This document shows, piece by piece, positions 14,705 to 23,267 of a DNA stretch of 34,900 bases. Position 1 is the first letter of the stretch. Each line of letters begins with the position of its first letter. Below the pieces are notes generated by a model, which made no database searches, was not told the origin of the DNA, and worked only from the letters and a program-made list of their open reading frames with translations. This DNA comes from JAFANK01 sp036741695 (GTDB lineage Bacteria > Vulcanimicrobiota > Vulcanimicrobiia > Eremiobacterales > Eremiobacteraceae). The stretch covers positions 1-34,900 of the forward strand of contig DAINRU010000024.1 in assembly GCA_036741695.1 (NCBI GenBank). Direction: 5' to 3'. The position numbers were made by a program, and so were the translations under genes.

Positions 14705-17281
14705 TTACGAGATCTCCATCTCCAGTTGCCGCTGCTCGGCGGGACCGGGTTTGGGCGAACGCGTGCGACGCGATTCGACAGCCGGGCGCGACTCGAGCGC
14801 CTTGGCGATGTCGGCGGCACGGTCGACGATCGGCTTGGGCATGCCCGCGATCGCGGCCACGGCGATGCCGTAGGAACGGCTGCTCGAGCCGCGCAGCAAG
14901 CGGTGCGAGAAGACGGGGCCTGTGGGCTCGTCAGCGACGGCGACGTGGAGGTTGTCGACGCTCGCGAACGTCTGGGCAAGGTCGACGAGTTCGTGGAAAT
15001 GGGTGGCGAAAAGCACGATGGGCATCGCGTCGCCCAAGTTGAGCAGATGCTCGCTGATCGCTTGCGCGATGGCGAGGCCGTCGATCGTGCCTGTGCCGCG
15101 ACCGACCTCGTCGATGAGCATGAGACTGCGCGGCGTGCAGTTGCGCAGGATGAGCGCCATCTCAGCCATCTCCACGTAGAAGGTCGAACGACCTGCGGCG
15201 ATGTCGTCGCCAGCGCCGATGCGGGTGAACAGCCGGTCGACCACGCCCAGCGTCGCACGCATCGCCGGCACGAACGAGCCCATCTGCGCCAGGATCGACA
15301 AGAGCGCCGTCTGACGCAGATAGGTGGACTTGCCGCCCATGTTGGGCCCGGTGATCAGAAGGAAACGCCGCTCCGCATTCACCTCGCAGTCGTTGGGGAC
15401 GAAGTCGAGACCACCGAACGCCTCGACCACCGGGTGACGGCCGCCTTCCACAGCGAGCGTGCTCTCCTCGACCAACACAGGTCTGACGTAGCGGCGTTCG
15501 GCGGCGACCTGCGCCAGCGAACAGAAGACATCGATCTGCGCGACAGCACGCGCGCAGACGTGCAGCGAGGTCGCGAACCCGTCCAGCTGCGCGAGGATCT
15601 CATCGAAAAGGCGCCGTTCCAACGCGACCTGCTGCGAACGCGAACTCAAGATGCGCGCTTCCAGCTCTTTGAGCCGGTGGTCGCTGAAACGCTCTGCGTT
15701 CACCAGGCTCTGGCGCCGGACGAACTCGGGCGGCACCGACTGCGCCTGCGCCCGGCTCACCTCGTAGTAATAGCCAAAGGCTTGGGTGTATTTGATCTTG
15801 AGCGCTCTGATGCCGGTTGCGGCGCGGACCTCACCCTCGAGCGCGAGCAAGTGCTCGCGTCCGGCGCTGCGCAACCCGATGAGCTCGAGGAGCTCGGCGC
15901 TGTGCTCCGGACGGATGACCCCGCCCTCGGCGAGCGTTGCGGCGGGCTCGTCGAGCAGCGTCGCGCAGAGAAGCTCGACGGTGCGCGCCGGGCCCCCATC
16001 GTCTGCCAGAGCGTCGGCGAAGGCGGCGAACAGCTGTCCGGGCTCCCCGCGCAAGAGCTCGCCGACCTCCCGGGCGCTCTCGAGCGAACGCCGCAGCCCT
16101 GCCAGGTCCCTCGGCCCGGCGCGGCGCGCGCGGACCTTCTGCACGATGCGTTCGATGTCGCCGATGCTCGCCAGCACGCGCTGCACTTCGAGTCGGAACG
16201 ATGCGGAGGTGACAAAGGCCTCCACGCTGTCATGACGCCGCCCGATGGCCTGCACGTCGAGGAGCGGGGCGCAGAGCCACTGCGCCTGCAGCCTGCTGCC
16301 CATCGGCGTCTTGGTCTTGGCCAGCACGCTTGCGACCGATGCGTGCTTGCTCTCGCCCGATCCGCTCAGCAGATCCAGATGCCGGCGCGTCGAGCGGTCG
16401 AGCGTCATCGTCGTGCGCGTCTCGTGCAGGACCGCCGAGTCGCAGACCGCAGCGCCGTCGAGCCGCAGATACTGCAGGTAACCAGCCAGCAAGCCGAGCG
16501 CTTCGTGCGCTGCTGCGCGCTCGGTCAGCGCCACGCGCTGCACGACAGCTGGCGCCGCACCCGCCTCCGGCGGGTCGCACACGGCGATGCGACAGGTCTC
16601 AGGCACGAGCGGGCGGTAGCGCTCGACGTCTTCATCGCTCTCCACGACGAGCTCTGCCGGCGCGAGGCGATCGAGCTCCGAGGCGAGCGCGTCATCGTCG
16701 TCGACGATGCTCAGGAACGACGATGAGGTCGAGATGTCTGTCGCGGCGATGGCGGTCTTCCCGGCGGCGGTGGCGACTGCGCACAGATAGTTGTTGCGCT
16801 CGGCGCTGAGGAATTGATCCTCGAGCACGGTGCCGGGCGTGAGCACGCGGACGATCTCGCGGCGCACGAGCCTGTTGGGTACGGGCTCTTCCATCTGCTC
16901 CGCGATGGCCACGATGCGGCGCTGGCGCAAGAGCCTCGCTAGGTAGTGATCCACGCTGTGATGTGGCACGCCCGCCATGGCGACCCGCTTGCCCTTGCCA
17001 GCCTCCTTCGACGTGCAGACGATGTTGAGGGCGCTGGCGAGTTCATTCGCGTCGTCGCCATACGCTTCGTAGAAGTCACCAACCCGCGACAGCAGCAGCG
17101 CCTCAGGGTACTCGGCTTTCAGCGACAGGTACTGGGCGATGAGCGGCGACGTGCCGACGGCGTCCGTGGCTGCGCCGACCGCATGCGCGCTCCGTGCCGC
17201 CTGCCCGGCCTTGTCTTCGTGCGGCGCGCGTTGGCCGCGGGCGTGGCGGACGATTATGCCACCCGGCCGACGAGGCCCCAA
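14705..17281 (-). CDS. mutS: DNA mismatch repair protein MutS
   Basis: MutS1 binds base mismatches and recruits MutL. The mismatch-binding F-x-E motif lies in LLLSRVGDFYEAYGDDA near the N-terminus; connector, lever and clamp regions follow. The C-terminal ATPase has LLITGPNMGGKSTYLRQTAL (Walker A), MLIDEVGRGTGTIDGLAIAQ (Walker B and signature) and LFATHFHELVDLA. The protein ends in an abbreviated tail without a clear tetramer domain. The start is uncertain: no ATG, GTG or TTG lies between TTG 17281, inside the end of miaB, and the conserved N-terminus. I used that TTG (858 residues); GTG 17347 would lie deeper in miaB, and an ATA overlapping the miaB stop at 17257 is a non-canonical option. 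Confidence 0.93.
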   Translation of the reverse strand: MGPRRPGGIIVRHARGQRAPHEDKAGQAARSAHAVGAATDAVGTSPLIAQYLSLKAEYPEALLLSRVGDFYEAYGDDANELASALNIVCTSKEAGKGKRVAMAGVPHHSVDHYLARLLRQRRIVAIAEQMEEPVPNRLVRREIVRVLTPGTVLEDQFLSAERNNYLCAVATAAGKTAIAATDISTSSSFLSIVDDDDALASELDRLAPAELVVESDEDVERYRPLVPETCRIAVCDPPEAGAAPAVVQRVALTERAAAHEALGLLAGYLQYLRLDGAAVCDSAVLHETRTTMTLDRSTRRHLDLLSGSGESKHASVASVLAKTKTPMGSRLQAQWLCAPLLDVQAIGRRHDSVEAFVTSASFRLEVQRVLASIGDIERIVQKVRARRAGPRDLAGLRRSLESAREVGELLRGEPGQLFAAFADALADDGGPARTVELLCATLLDEPAATLAEGGVIRPEHSAELLELIGLRSAGREHLLALEGEVRAATGIRALKIKYTQAFGYYYEVSRAQAQSVPPEFVRRQSLVNAERFSDHRLKELEARILSSRSQQVALERRLFDEILAQLDGFATSLHVCARAVAQIDVFCSLAQVAAERRYVRPVLVEESTLAVEGGRHPVVEAFGGLDFVPNDCEVNAERRFLLITGPNMGGKSTYLRQTALLSILAQMGSFVPAMRATLGVVDRLFTRIGAGDDIAAGRSTFYVEMAEMALILRNCTPRSLMLIDEVGRGTGTIDGLAIAQAISEHLLNLGDAMPIVLFATHFHELVDLAQTFASVDNLHVAVADEPTGPVFSHRLLRGSSSRSYGIAVAAIAGMPKPIVDRAADIAKALESRPAVESRRTRSPKPGPAEQRQLEMEIS

Positions 17282-18564
17282 GTGTACGCTTGCTCGATCA
17301 TCACATCTACCATGGGCGTGGCATCCGTCGATGTCTCGCGCGGCCACACCACAGTGACGTTATGGCCGGTCTTGCCCGCCATGCGCGTTGGGTCTTTCTT
17401 CGACGGTCCCGACGCCAGCACGCTCACCGTTTCGCCGATGAACGACTCGTGGAAGCTGCGCGTCCGCTCGTTCTGCATGGCGCTCACCACCTGCAGCCGG
17501 CGCAGGCGCTCCTCGTTCGGCACCTGCGGCTGCATGGTCGCAGCCGGCGTGCCCGAACGTGGGGAGAACGCGAAGATGAACGCGTATTCGAAGGTGCCGC
17601 GCTCGACGAGTTCGAGCGTCTTCTCGAAGTCGGCCTGCGACTCTGTGGGATAGCCGCAGATGATGTCGGTGGTCAGCGCCCAGCGCGGCAGCCGCTCGCG
17701 GAAGTAAGCGATCTTCTCGAGGTACTCCTCGATCGTGTACAGGCGTGCCATGGCGCCCAGCACGTCGTTGCTCCCGCTCTGCACCGGTAGGTGCAAGCGC
17801 GGCGCGACGTTCGGCAGTTGCGCGAGCGCGTCGACGACCTCGCGGTTGAAATCGCGCGGGTGCGAGGTCAAAAACGTGAGCCGCTGTAGTCCGTCGATCT
17901 GCCCGACGCGGCGCAAGAGCGCCGCGAAGTCCAAGCCGTCATAGAGGTACGAGTTGACGTTTTGGCCGAGCAAGGTGATCTCTTTCGCGCCGCAACGGAT
18001 CTCGCGGCGGATCTGGGCCTCGATCTCGTCAGGCGGAATGCTCTCGAGCGGACCACGCGTGTACGGCACGATGCAGTAGGTGCAGAACTTCTCGCAGCCG
18101 CGCGTGATGCTGACGAGCGCGCGCAAGTGGGCAAAGGCGAGCGGGGAGTCCGCGTCGGGCGCATCCTCGAGCGAGGGCAATGCGATCTCCGTCTGCGGCG
18201 GAGGCAGATCCGTCGGCACGCCCCAGTCGGCGAGCAGCGCTTTGAACTGACGGTAGTCGCGCGGCCCGAGCAGCGCATCGACGTGCGGAGCCTTCATGCG
18301 CATGACCGCTCGGTCTTTCTCAGCCAGACAGCCAGCCACGAGCAGTTTGCTGCCCTCCCGTTTGACGCTCTTGAGCTGTCCTAGGCGGCTATAGACCCGC
18401 ATCTCGGCCTTTTCGCGGATCGCGCACGTGTTGAGGATCAAGATATCCGCTTGCTCGGGGGCATCGGTGAACGTGCATCCGAGCGACCAGGCCTGATGGG
18501 CGAGGCCGTTCGAGTCGGCGACGTTCATCTGACAGCCGAACGTCTGCAGATAGATCGAAGGCAT
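17254..18564 (-). CDS. miaB: tRNA-2-methylthio-N6-dimethylallyladenosine synthase (MiaB)
   Basis: MiaB is a radical SAM methylthiotransferase acting at C2 of i6A37 in tRNA, the step after MiaA. The 436 residues show the N-terminal UPF0004 domain with its three cluster cysteines (YLQTFGCQMN, ILNTCAIREKAE, LLVAGCLAEKD). The radical SAM cluster is R-G-C-E-K-F-C-T-Y-C (CX3CX2C), followed by V-P-Y-T-R-G and LLGQNVNSY, with a C-terminal TRAM domain. The ATG is preceded by a strong AGGAGAA site nine bases upstream. It follows the PEGA gene by 34 bases, and its 3' end overlaps the probable mutS start. The length is normal. Confidence 0.97.
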   Translation of the reverse strand: MPSIYLQTFGCQMNVADSNGLAHQAWSLGCTFTDAPEQADILILNTCAIREKAEMRVYSRLGQLKSVKREGSKLLVAGCLAEKDRAVMRMKAPHVDALLGPRDYRQFKALLADWGVPTDLPPPQTEIALPSLEDAPDADSPLAFAHLRALVSITRGCEKFCTYCIVPYTRGPLESIPPDEIEAQIRREIRCGAKEITLLGQNVNSYLYDGLDFAALLRRVGQIDGLQRLTFLTSHPRDFNREVVDALAQLPNVAPRLHLPVQSGSNDVLGAMARLYTIEEYLEKIAYFRERLPRWALTTDIICGYPTESQADFEKTLELVERGTFEYAFIFAFSPRSGTPAATMQPQVPNEERLRRLQVVSAMQNERTRSFHESFIGETVSVLASGPSKKDPTRMAGKTGHNVTVVWPRETSTDATPMVDVMIEQAYTWGLVGRVA

Positions 18565-18598
18565 ACGGACAGATTCTCCTGCTCGGGAGCGCGACCTG

Positions 18599-19384
18599 TC
18601 AGTGACCCGCGCTTCCCGTTTGGCTTGCGATGCGGTTGAGCAGCGACAGCGGTAAGTAGGGCCTCCCGCTGACGAACGCCGGCGCGACGGTCAGCGTTCC
18701 GGGCTTGCCGTTGAGGACATAGGTATGGGAGCCCGCCGCGCACTCGAGCTCGATGCCCTTGTAATGGATCGTGATGACGTCGCCGCTGACCGTGAAATCG
18801 CTCACCGGCACGTAATCCGCAAGCGCCGCGAGCATGTCCTCGCCCTGCGTCCCCGTGGAAACGTCGCCGCGCGGCGCAAGCGACACCGTCGTGGCGGTGT
18901 CTGGATAGATGCGTATGCGGCTCGTCGTGCGTTCGCTGCCGCGCTGCACGAACAAGATGTGATCGCCTGCGCTCAGAGGCAGCAGCTCGTAGGGCGCGAC
19001 CATAGCCACGCCGTCGACCACGATCTTCGCGCCGGCGGCGCCGCGAACGGTGAGCGTGCCCTTCGCTCGTGCGGGCGACGCCCCGGGAACGGGCGCATTG
19101 GCCGTCAGCACGGCGCTCACCGTCGTGACGCGCCCGACCGTCACATCGATCGCCGTGCTCTGCGGCTGCCACCCGCTGTGCGTCAGCGTGATGAAGTGGC
19201 GCCCGCCGTCAAGGCCGTCGAGATAGAGCGGCGTCTCGCCCATATAGTTGCCGTCCATCCATACCGTCGCGCCCGGCGGCAGCGTCGTCACATAGACGCT
19301 GCCGCGCCCGCTGGACGCCGCGACCGGGGCCCACAGCGTCACGACGAAAATCGCGAGGACGACACAAGCGGTCCGAAGCGCCAT
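18599..19384 (-). CDS. Secreted PEGA-domain protein with C-terminal stalk domain
   Basis: The 261-residue exported protein begins MALRTACVVLAIFVVTLWAP, a clear signal peptide. It has a PEGA domain (about 30-95: G-S-V-Y-V-T-T-L-P-P-G-A-T-V-W-M-D-G, then ETPLYLDGLDGGRHFITLTH) and a second PEGA-like repeat (about 115-165: ARAKGTLTVRGAAGAKIVVD). The C-terminus is a copper-amine-oxidase-N-like stalk (VLNGKPGTLTVAPAFVSGRP, then YLPLSLLNRI). Both domain types are thought to bind surface polymers or protein partners; no catalytic site is seen. I took ATG 19384, where the signal peptide begins; the longer frame overlaps der. It diverges from der across 109 bases and leads into miaB. Confidence 0.85.
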   Translation of the reverse strand: MALRTACVVLAIFVVTLWAPVAASSGRGSVYVTTLPPGATVWMDGNYMGETPLYLDGLDGGRHFITLTHSGWQPQSTAIDVTVGRVTTVSAVLTANAPVPGASPARAKGTLTVRGAAGAKIVVDGVAMVAPYELLPLSAGDHILFVQRGSERTTSRIRIYPDTATTVSLAPRGDVSTGTQGEDMLAALADYVPVSDFTVSGDVITIHYKGIELECAAGSHTYVLNGKPGTLTVAPAFVSGRPYLPLSLLNRIASQTGSAGH

Positions 19385-19493
19385 GTCCACGACTTTTCTC
19401 TCTGCGCATCCCACGCCCTGTGGCGCGGACGAGCGGCTTCGGGCGCATCGCCGTGGGGGCGCCCGCCCACGACAGCGAACTGTATGCATCACC

Positions 19494-20879
19494 GTGGCAT
19501 CCCAAACACCCATCGTTGCGATCGTCGGGCGCCCGAACGTTGGCAAGTCCGCCCTCTTCAACCGTCTCGTCGGCAAGCCCGTGGCCATCGTCGAGTCCAC
19601 CTCAGGCGTGACCCGCGATCGGCTCTATGGCATGGTGGAGTGGAATGGCAGGACGTTCACGCTCGTCGATACCGGCGGCATCGAGGTCGGTGCCGTTGAC
19701 GACGTGGCGGCGCAGACCCGCGCCCAGGCGCAGATGGCCATCGACGAGGCGGCCCTCATCGTCTTCGTGGTCGACGCCAAGACGGGCGTGATGGCCCAGG
19801 ACACAGACGTCGCCCTTCTGCTCCGCCCCGTCCGCGAGCGCGTGCTGCTGGTGGCGAACAAGGTGGAGTCGCAGGCGACCTCGGCGAGCATCTACGAGTT
19901 CTGCTCGCTCGGTTTCGACGTGCCGCTCGCGGTCTCGTCGATCCACGGGCTGCAAAGCGGCGATCTGCTGGATGCCATCGTCGATCGCTTGCCGGCGCCG
20001 GATGCTGCTCCGGATGAGGGCGACGAGACGACGGTCCGTCTGGCGTTCGTCGGTCAGCCCAATGTTGGCAAGTCGTCGCTTGTCAACGCGCTATTGGGAA
20101 AGCAGCGCGCCGTCGTCTCAAGCTCGCCGGGTACGACCCGCGATGCGACGGACTCGAGCATCGAGGTCGACGGTCGGCGCTTCGTCATCATCGACACGGC
20201 AGGCATCCGCCGCCACGAGAGGCGCGGACCTGCGCTCGAGCATTACGGAACGCTGCGCGCGGTCGCGGCGATAGGCCGCTGCGACGTGGCCATCGTGGTC
20301 ATCGACGTCATGGCCGGCGCCACGGCACAGGACCAGCGCATCGCCGGCCTGGCGATCGAAGAGGGTAAGGGCCTCATCCTGCTCATCAACAAGCTCGATC
20401 TCGTTGAGGGAAAGACGTTCGACCGCGAGCACGCTTCGGAGATCCTGCGCACCGAGTTCGCCTTTGCGCCCTATGCGATGGTCATGTACGCGTCCGCGCT
20501 GACCAAGCGCGGCGTGCACAAGATCTGGAACGCCGCGGCTGCCGTCGCGGAGCAGCGAAGGCTGCGCGTGCCCACTGCCAAGCTCAATCTCATCGTGCGC
20601 GATGCCGTGCGAGCGCGCCCGCCGGCAGCGTTTCGCGGTCACGCGCTCAAGGTCTACTACGCCACGCAGAGCGGTGTCGCGCCGCCGACCTTCGTCTTCT
20701 TCGTCAACGATCCACGGCTGCTGCACTTCTCATACGAGCGCTATCTCGAGAACTCGCTGCGTTCCGCGTATCCTTTCGAAGGTACGCCGGTGCGGCTCGT
20801 CTTCCGGCAGCGCGTGCAGCAAGACGCCACAAAAGCCGACGAGCTCATCGCCTCGACTGCGAGCGACGATCAACCGTGA
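19494..20879 (+). CDS. der: Ribosome biogenesis GTPase Der (EngA)
   Basis: Der is an essential two-GTPase protein that assists 50S subunit maturation. Both G domains are complete: GD1 has IVGRPNVGKSALFNRL, D-T-G-G-I and ANKVESQ; GD2 has VGQPNVGKSSLVNALLG, D-T-A-G-I and L-I-N-K-L-D. The C-terminal KH-like domain includes KVYYATQSGVAPPTFVFFVN. The 461-residue length is normal. GTG 19494 is chosen because the first G domain starts six residues later; longer versions read into the divergent PEGA promoter region. The stop codon overlaps the GTG of plsY (GTGA), so the two are translationally coupled. Confidence 0.97.
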   Translation: MASQTPIVAIVGRPNVGKSALFNRLVGKPVAIVESTSGVTRDRLYGMVEWNGRTFTLVDTGGIEVGAVDDVAAQTRAQAQMAIDEAALIVFVVDAKTGVMAQDTDVALLLRPVRERVLLVANKVESQATSASIYEFCSLGFDVPLAVSSIHGLQSGDLLDAIVDRLPAPDAAPDEGDETTVRLAFVGQPNVGKSSLVNALLGKQRAVVSSSPGTTRDATDSSIEVDGRRFVIIDTAGIRRHERRGPALEHYGTLRAVAAIGRCDVAIVVIDVMAGATAQDQRIAGLAIEEGKGLILLINKLDLVEGKTFDREHASEILRTEFAFAPYAMVMYASALTKRGVHKIWNAAAAVAEQRRLRVPTAKLNLIVRDAVRARPPAAFRGHALKVYYATQSGVAPPTFVFFVNDPRLLHFSYERYLENSLRSAYPFEGTPVRLVFRQRVQQDATKADELIASTASDDQP

Positions 20880-21490
20880 CGGTGATTCTCCTCGGGCTCG
20901 TCGGCGCGTATATCGTCGGTTCGATCCCGTTCGGCATCATCGTCGGCCGGGGCATCTTCGGGGTCGATCCACGGACCGTCGGCAGCGGCAACATCGGCGC
21001 GGCGAACTCGATGCGCGCGCTCGGCCCGCGAGGCGCCGCACTCGTGCTTATCGGCGACGTGGTGAAAGGCGTGGTGCCCACGCTGCTCGCGTCGCACTGG
21101 CTCCCGTACGGGAACTGGGCCATCGCCGCCGCCGGCTTAGCGACAATTGTCGGACACAACTGGTCGATTTTTCTGCATTTCAAGGGCGGCAAAGGCGTGG
21201 CGACCGGATTGGGCGTACTCGTGGTCTTGTCGTGGCCGGCCACCGCCGTGTTTGCAGTCGTCTGGCTGCTGACCGTGGCGCTCACGCGATACTCTTCGCT
21301 GGCGTCCATGCTGGCCAGCGCCGCCGTTCCGGTGAGTCTTGTGATGCTGCGCGCGCCGATCGCGTACGTCGTCTACGCGGTGCTCGCGCTCGTCCTCGTC
21401 CTGTGGCGGCATGCGGCGAACATCTCGCGACTCGTCGCCGGTACTGAACTGCGCATCGGCACATCCAAGGAGAAGAACTCACCTTCATGA
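20876..21490 (+). CDS. plsY: Glycerol-3-phosphate acyltransferase PlsY
   Basis: PlsY is the membrane enzyme that acylates glycerol-3-phosphate from acyl-phosphate, the first step of phospholipid synthesis. The 204 residues have several membrane helices and the three PlsY motifs: G-S-G-N-I-G-A-A-N-S-M-R (about 38-49), HFKGGKGVATGLG (about 102-114) and a C-terminal W-R-H-A-A-N-I-S-R-L-V-A-G-T-E segment. It starts with GTG 20876 inside the der stop, and its own stop overlaps the efp ATG (ATGA), giving a tightly coupled der-plsY-efp unit. PlsX, which makes the acyl-phosphate, is not in the window. Confidence 0.96.
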   Translation: MTVILLGLVGAYIVGSIPFGIIVGRGIFGVDPRTVGSGNIGAANSMRALGPRGAALVLIGDVVKGVVPTLLASHWLPYGNWAIAAAGLATIVGHNWSIFLHFKGGKGVATGLGVLVVLSWPATAVFAVVWLLTVALTRYSSLASMLASAAVPVSLVMLRAPIAYVVYAVLALVLVLWRHAANISRLVAGTELRIGTSKEKNSPS

Positions 21491-22044
21491 TCTCAAGCAA
21501 CGATTTCCGCACCGGCGTCACCATCGTGGTCGATGGTCAGCTCTGGCAAGTGGTGGACTTCCAACACGTCAAGCCGGGCAAGGGCTCGGCGTTCGTGCGC
21601 ACGCGCCTCAAGAATGTATTGCGCGGCAACGTGCTCGAGAAGACGTTCCGCGCGGGTGAGATGTTGCAACGCGCCATCGTCGAAACGCGTGAGATGCAAT
21701 ATCTCTATGGCAGCGGCGACGAATACCATTTCATGGACAACTCGAACTACGAGCAGCTCCACCTCGGCCATGACATGCTCGGCGACAACGTCGACCTGCT
21801 CAAAGAGGGCACCGTCGTCAACGTGCAGTTCCACGACGGCAAAGTGATCGCGGCAGAATTGCCCAACCATGTGGATCTCGAAGTGGTCGAGACGGATCCG
21901 GGTTTTCGCGGCGATACCGCGACCAACGTGCAGAAGCCGGCCAAGCTTGAAACCGGGGCGACGGTCAACGTGCCGCTCTTCATCAACCCGCACGACAAGG
22001 TCCGCATCGACACGCGCGACCGCAAGTACGTCTCGCGCGTCTGA
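21487..22044 (+). CDS. efp: Translation elongation factor P
   Basis: EF-P relieves ribosome stalling at polyproline, which matters in a genome with the Pro-rich linkers seen here. The 185 residues have the KOW-like N domain with the modification loop H-V-K-P-G-K-G-S-A-F, in which K32 is the position lysylated or otherwise modified in characterised EF-Ps, then the two OB domains (DGKVIAAELPNHVDLEVVET; LETGATVNVPLFINPHDKV). Which modification system serves it cannot be told here; no epmA, earP or ymfI-like gene is visible. It begins inside the plsY stop and is followed by a strong terminator. Confidence 0.97.
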   Translation: MISSNDFRTGVTIVVDGQLWQVVDFQHVKPGKGSAFVRTRLKNVLRGNVLEKTFRAGEMLQRAIVETREMQYLYGSGDEYHFMDNSNYEQLHLGHDMLGDNVDLLKEGTVVNVQFHDGKVIAAELPNHVDLEVVETDPGFRGDTATNVQKPAKLETGATVNVPLFINPHDKVRIDTRDRKYVSRV

Positions 22045-22072
22045 CCCAACGCATGAAGGGACCGCACAAGCA

Positions 22073-22099
22073 TCGGACCTTTAGGTCCGATTTCTCTTT
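22073..22099 (+). terminator. Intrinsic terminator of der-plsY-efp
   Basis: TCGGACC-TTTA-GGTCCGA, extendable by one pair at the base, is followed by TTTCTCTTTCT. It lies 28 bases after the efp stop. Its core equals the uvrC terminator and the tmRNA-leader hairpin. Its 3' half overlaps the last codons and stop of the convergent GIY-YIG gene; no U-tract follows in that direction. Confidence 0.85.
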
Positions 22100-22356
22100 C
22101 TCAACGTTTTCCAGCGCCGCGCCAGCTCGCGCTTTTCATCGTGCGATCGGCGCTTGAGCTCGATCTCGAAGCGCAGCGCCGCGCCTTTGATCGAGAAGCG
22201 CCGCACGAAGGTCAGCCGCACGGGCAGCTTGCCGCGCAAGATCTTTGAGCCTCTGCCCTGGTTGTGCGCCTGCACGCGTTTGATTGGGTCTTTGGCGTAA
22301 CCGCAGTAATAGGAGCCGTCGGCGCAGGCCACGAGGTAGACGTGATGCCCGGGCAA
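22081..22356 (-). CDS. Small GIY-YIG domain protein (YhbQ/UPF0213-like)
   Basis: This is a 91-residue, single-domain protein of the GIY-YIG family: VYLVACADGSYYCGYAKDPI matches the two-strand signature, then K-R-V-Q-A-H-N-Q-G-R-G-S-K, a basic LRFEIELKRRSHDEKREL stretch that places the catalytic Glu, and a Lys/Arg-rich tail. Small members of this kind (YhbQ, URI-type) are nuclease-like, with DNA-repair or unknown roles. I chose TTG 22356, three bases after the aroF stop; ATG 22422 would overlap aroF by 64 bases. The last codons overlap the efp terminator hairpin. Confidence 0.8.
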   Translation of the reverse strand: MPGHHVYLVACADGSYYCGYAKDPIKRVQAHNQGRGSKILRGKLPVRLTFVRRFSIKGAALRFEIELKRRSHDEKRELARRWKTLRKRNRT

Positions 22357-22358
22357 GG

Positions 22359-23192
22359 TCAGACGGCTGGGGTTGCCGCGTGCGATGTCGTGCTCTCGAG
22401 GCGCTCGCGCAGCTCGATCCATGGCGTGAGGTCGTCGATGAGGTTTGCCGCGTCCTGCAGCGCGATCGCCTGATCCCCATCGGACAGGGCGCTCTGCGGG
22501 TCTGGATGCACCTCGATCATGATGCCTTCGGCGCCCAACGCCACGCAGGCGCGCGCAAGCTCGGGCACGATGTCCGCGCGGCCGGTGGAATGCGACAGAT
22601 CGACCAGCACTGGCAGGTGGCTCATACGGCGCAGTAGCGCGACGCCGGCGAGGTCGAGCATGTTGCGGGTGAGCGTCTCAAACGAACGCACCCCGCGCTC
22701 GCACAGGATGACGTTGTCGTTGCCCTGCAACACGTACTCCGCCGCCAGCAAGAACTCTTCGATCGTCGCCGACATGCCACGCTTGAGCAGCACGGGCTTG
22801 CGCTGCTTGGCAAGGCGTTTGAGCAGCGAGAAGTTCTGCATGTTGCGCGCACCGACTTGAAGGATGTCGACGCTCGCGGCCACGAGCTCCACCGAATCGG
22901 TGTCCATCACTTCGGAGACGGAGATCATGCCATGGCGACGAGCGCTCTGCGCGAGCAGCTCGAGGCCCTTTTCGGCCAGGCCTTGGAACGAGTAGGGGGA
23001 GGTGCGCGGCTTGAAGGCGCCGCCGCGCAGGATGCGTACGCCGTGGTCGGCAAGCACTGCCGCGGCGGCGTCCATCTGCTCGGCCGACTCGACGCTGCAC
23101 GGTCCTGCGATGACATGGAAGCCCCGGTTGAGGTTGATGCCACCCACCGTGAGCCCGACGTTGAATCCTTTACGCGCGCTGTACAGCGCCAT
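22359..23192 (-). CDS. aroF: 3-deoxy-7-phosphoheptulonate (DAHP) synthase, type I-beta
   Basis: This enzyme condenses phosphoenolpyruvate and erythrose-4-phosphate, the first step of aromatic amino-acid synthesis. The 277 residues contain the PEP-binding VIAGPCSVES, RGGAFKPRTSPYSFQGL, LLKRGMSATIEEFL and CERGVRSFETLTRNM, and the metal/E4P region L-S-H-S-T-G-R followed by GIMIEVHPDPQSALSDG, all typical of the AroA/KDO8P-synthase fold in its DAHP form. It lacks an ACT or chorismate-mutase extension, so feedback control through such a fusion is absent. ATG 23192 is chosen; longer frames enter the divergent TauE gene region. The GIY-YIG gene follows directly. Confidence 0.93.
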   Translation of the reverse strand: MALYSARKGFNVGLTVGGINLNRGFHVIAGPCSVESAEQMDAAAAVLADHGVRILRGGAFKPRTSPYSFQGLAEKGLELLAQSARRHGMISVSEVMDTDSVELVAASVDILQVGARNMQNFSLLKRLAKQRKPVLLKRGMSATIEEFLLAAEYVLQGNDNVILCERGVRSFETLTRNMLDLAGVALLRRMSHLPVLVDLSHSTGRADIVPELARACVALGAEGIMIEVHPDPQSALSDGDQAIALQDAANLIDDLTPWIELRERLESTTSHAATPAV

Positions 23193-23267
23193 TACTGCAT
23201 CCTCACGGCTGCGCCGTTCGCGTTTCGCTGCGCGGTTCTCTGCCACGATGATGACGGCGGTTGAGCG

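Noticed and set aside
14651..16726. 691-residue plus-strand open frame
   Set aside because: Antisense to mutS, which has unmistakable motifs; the open frame is a by-product of high GC.
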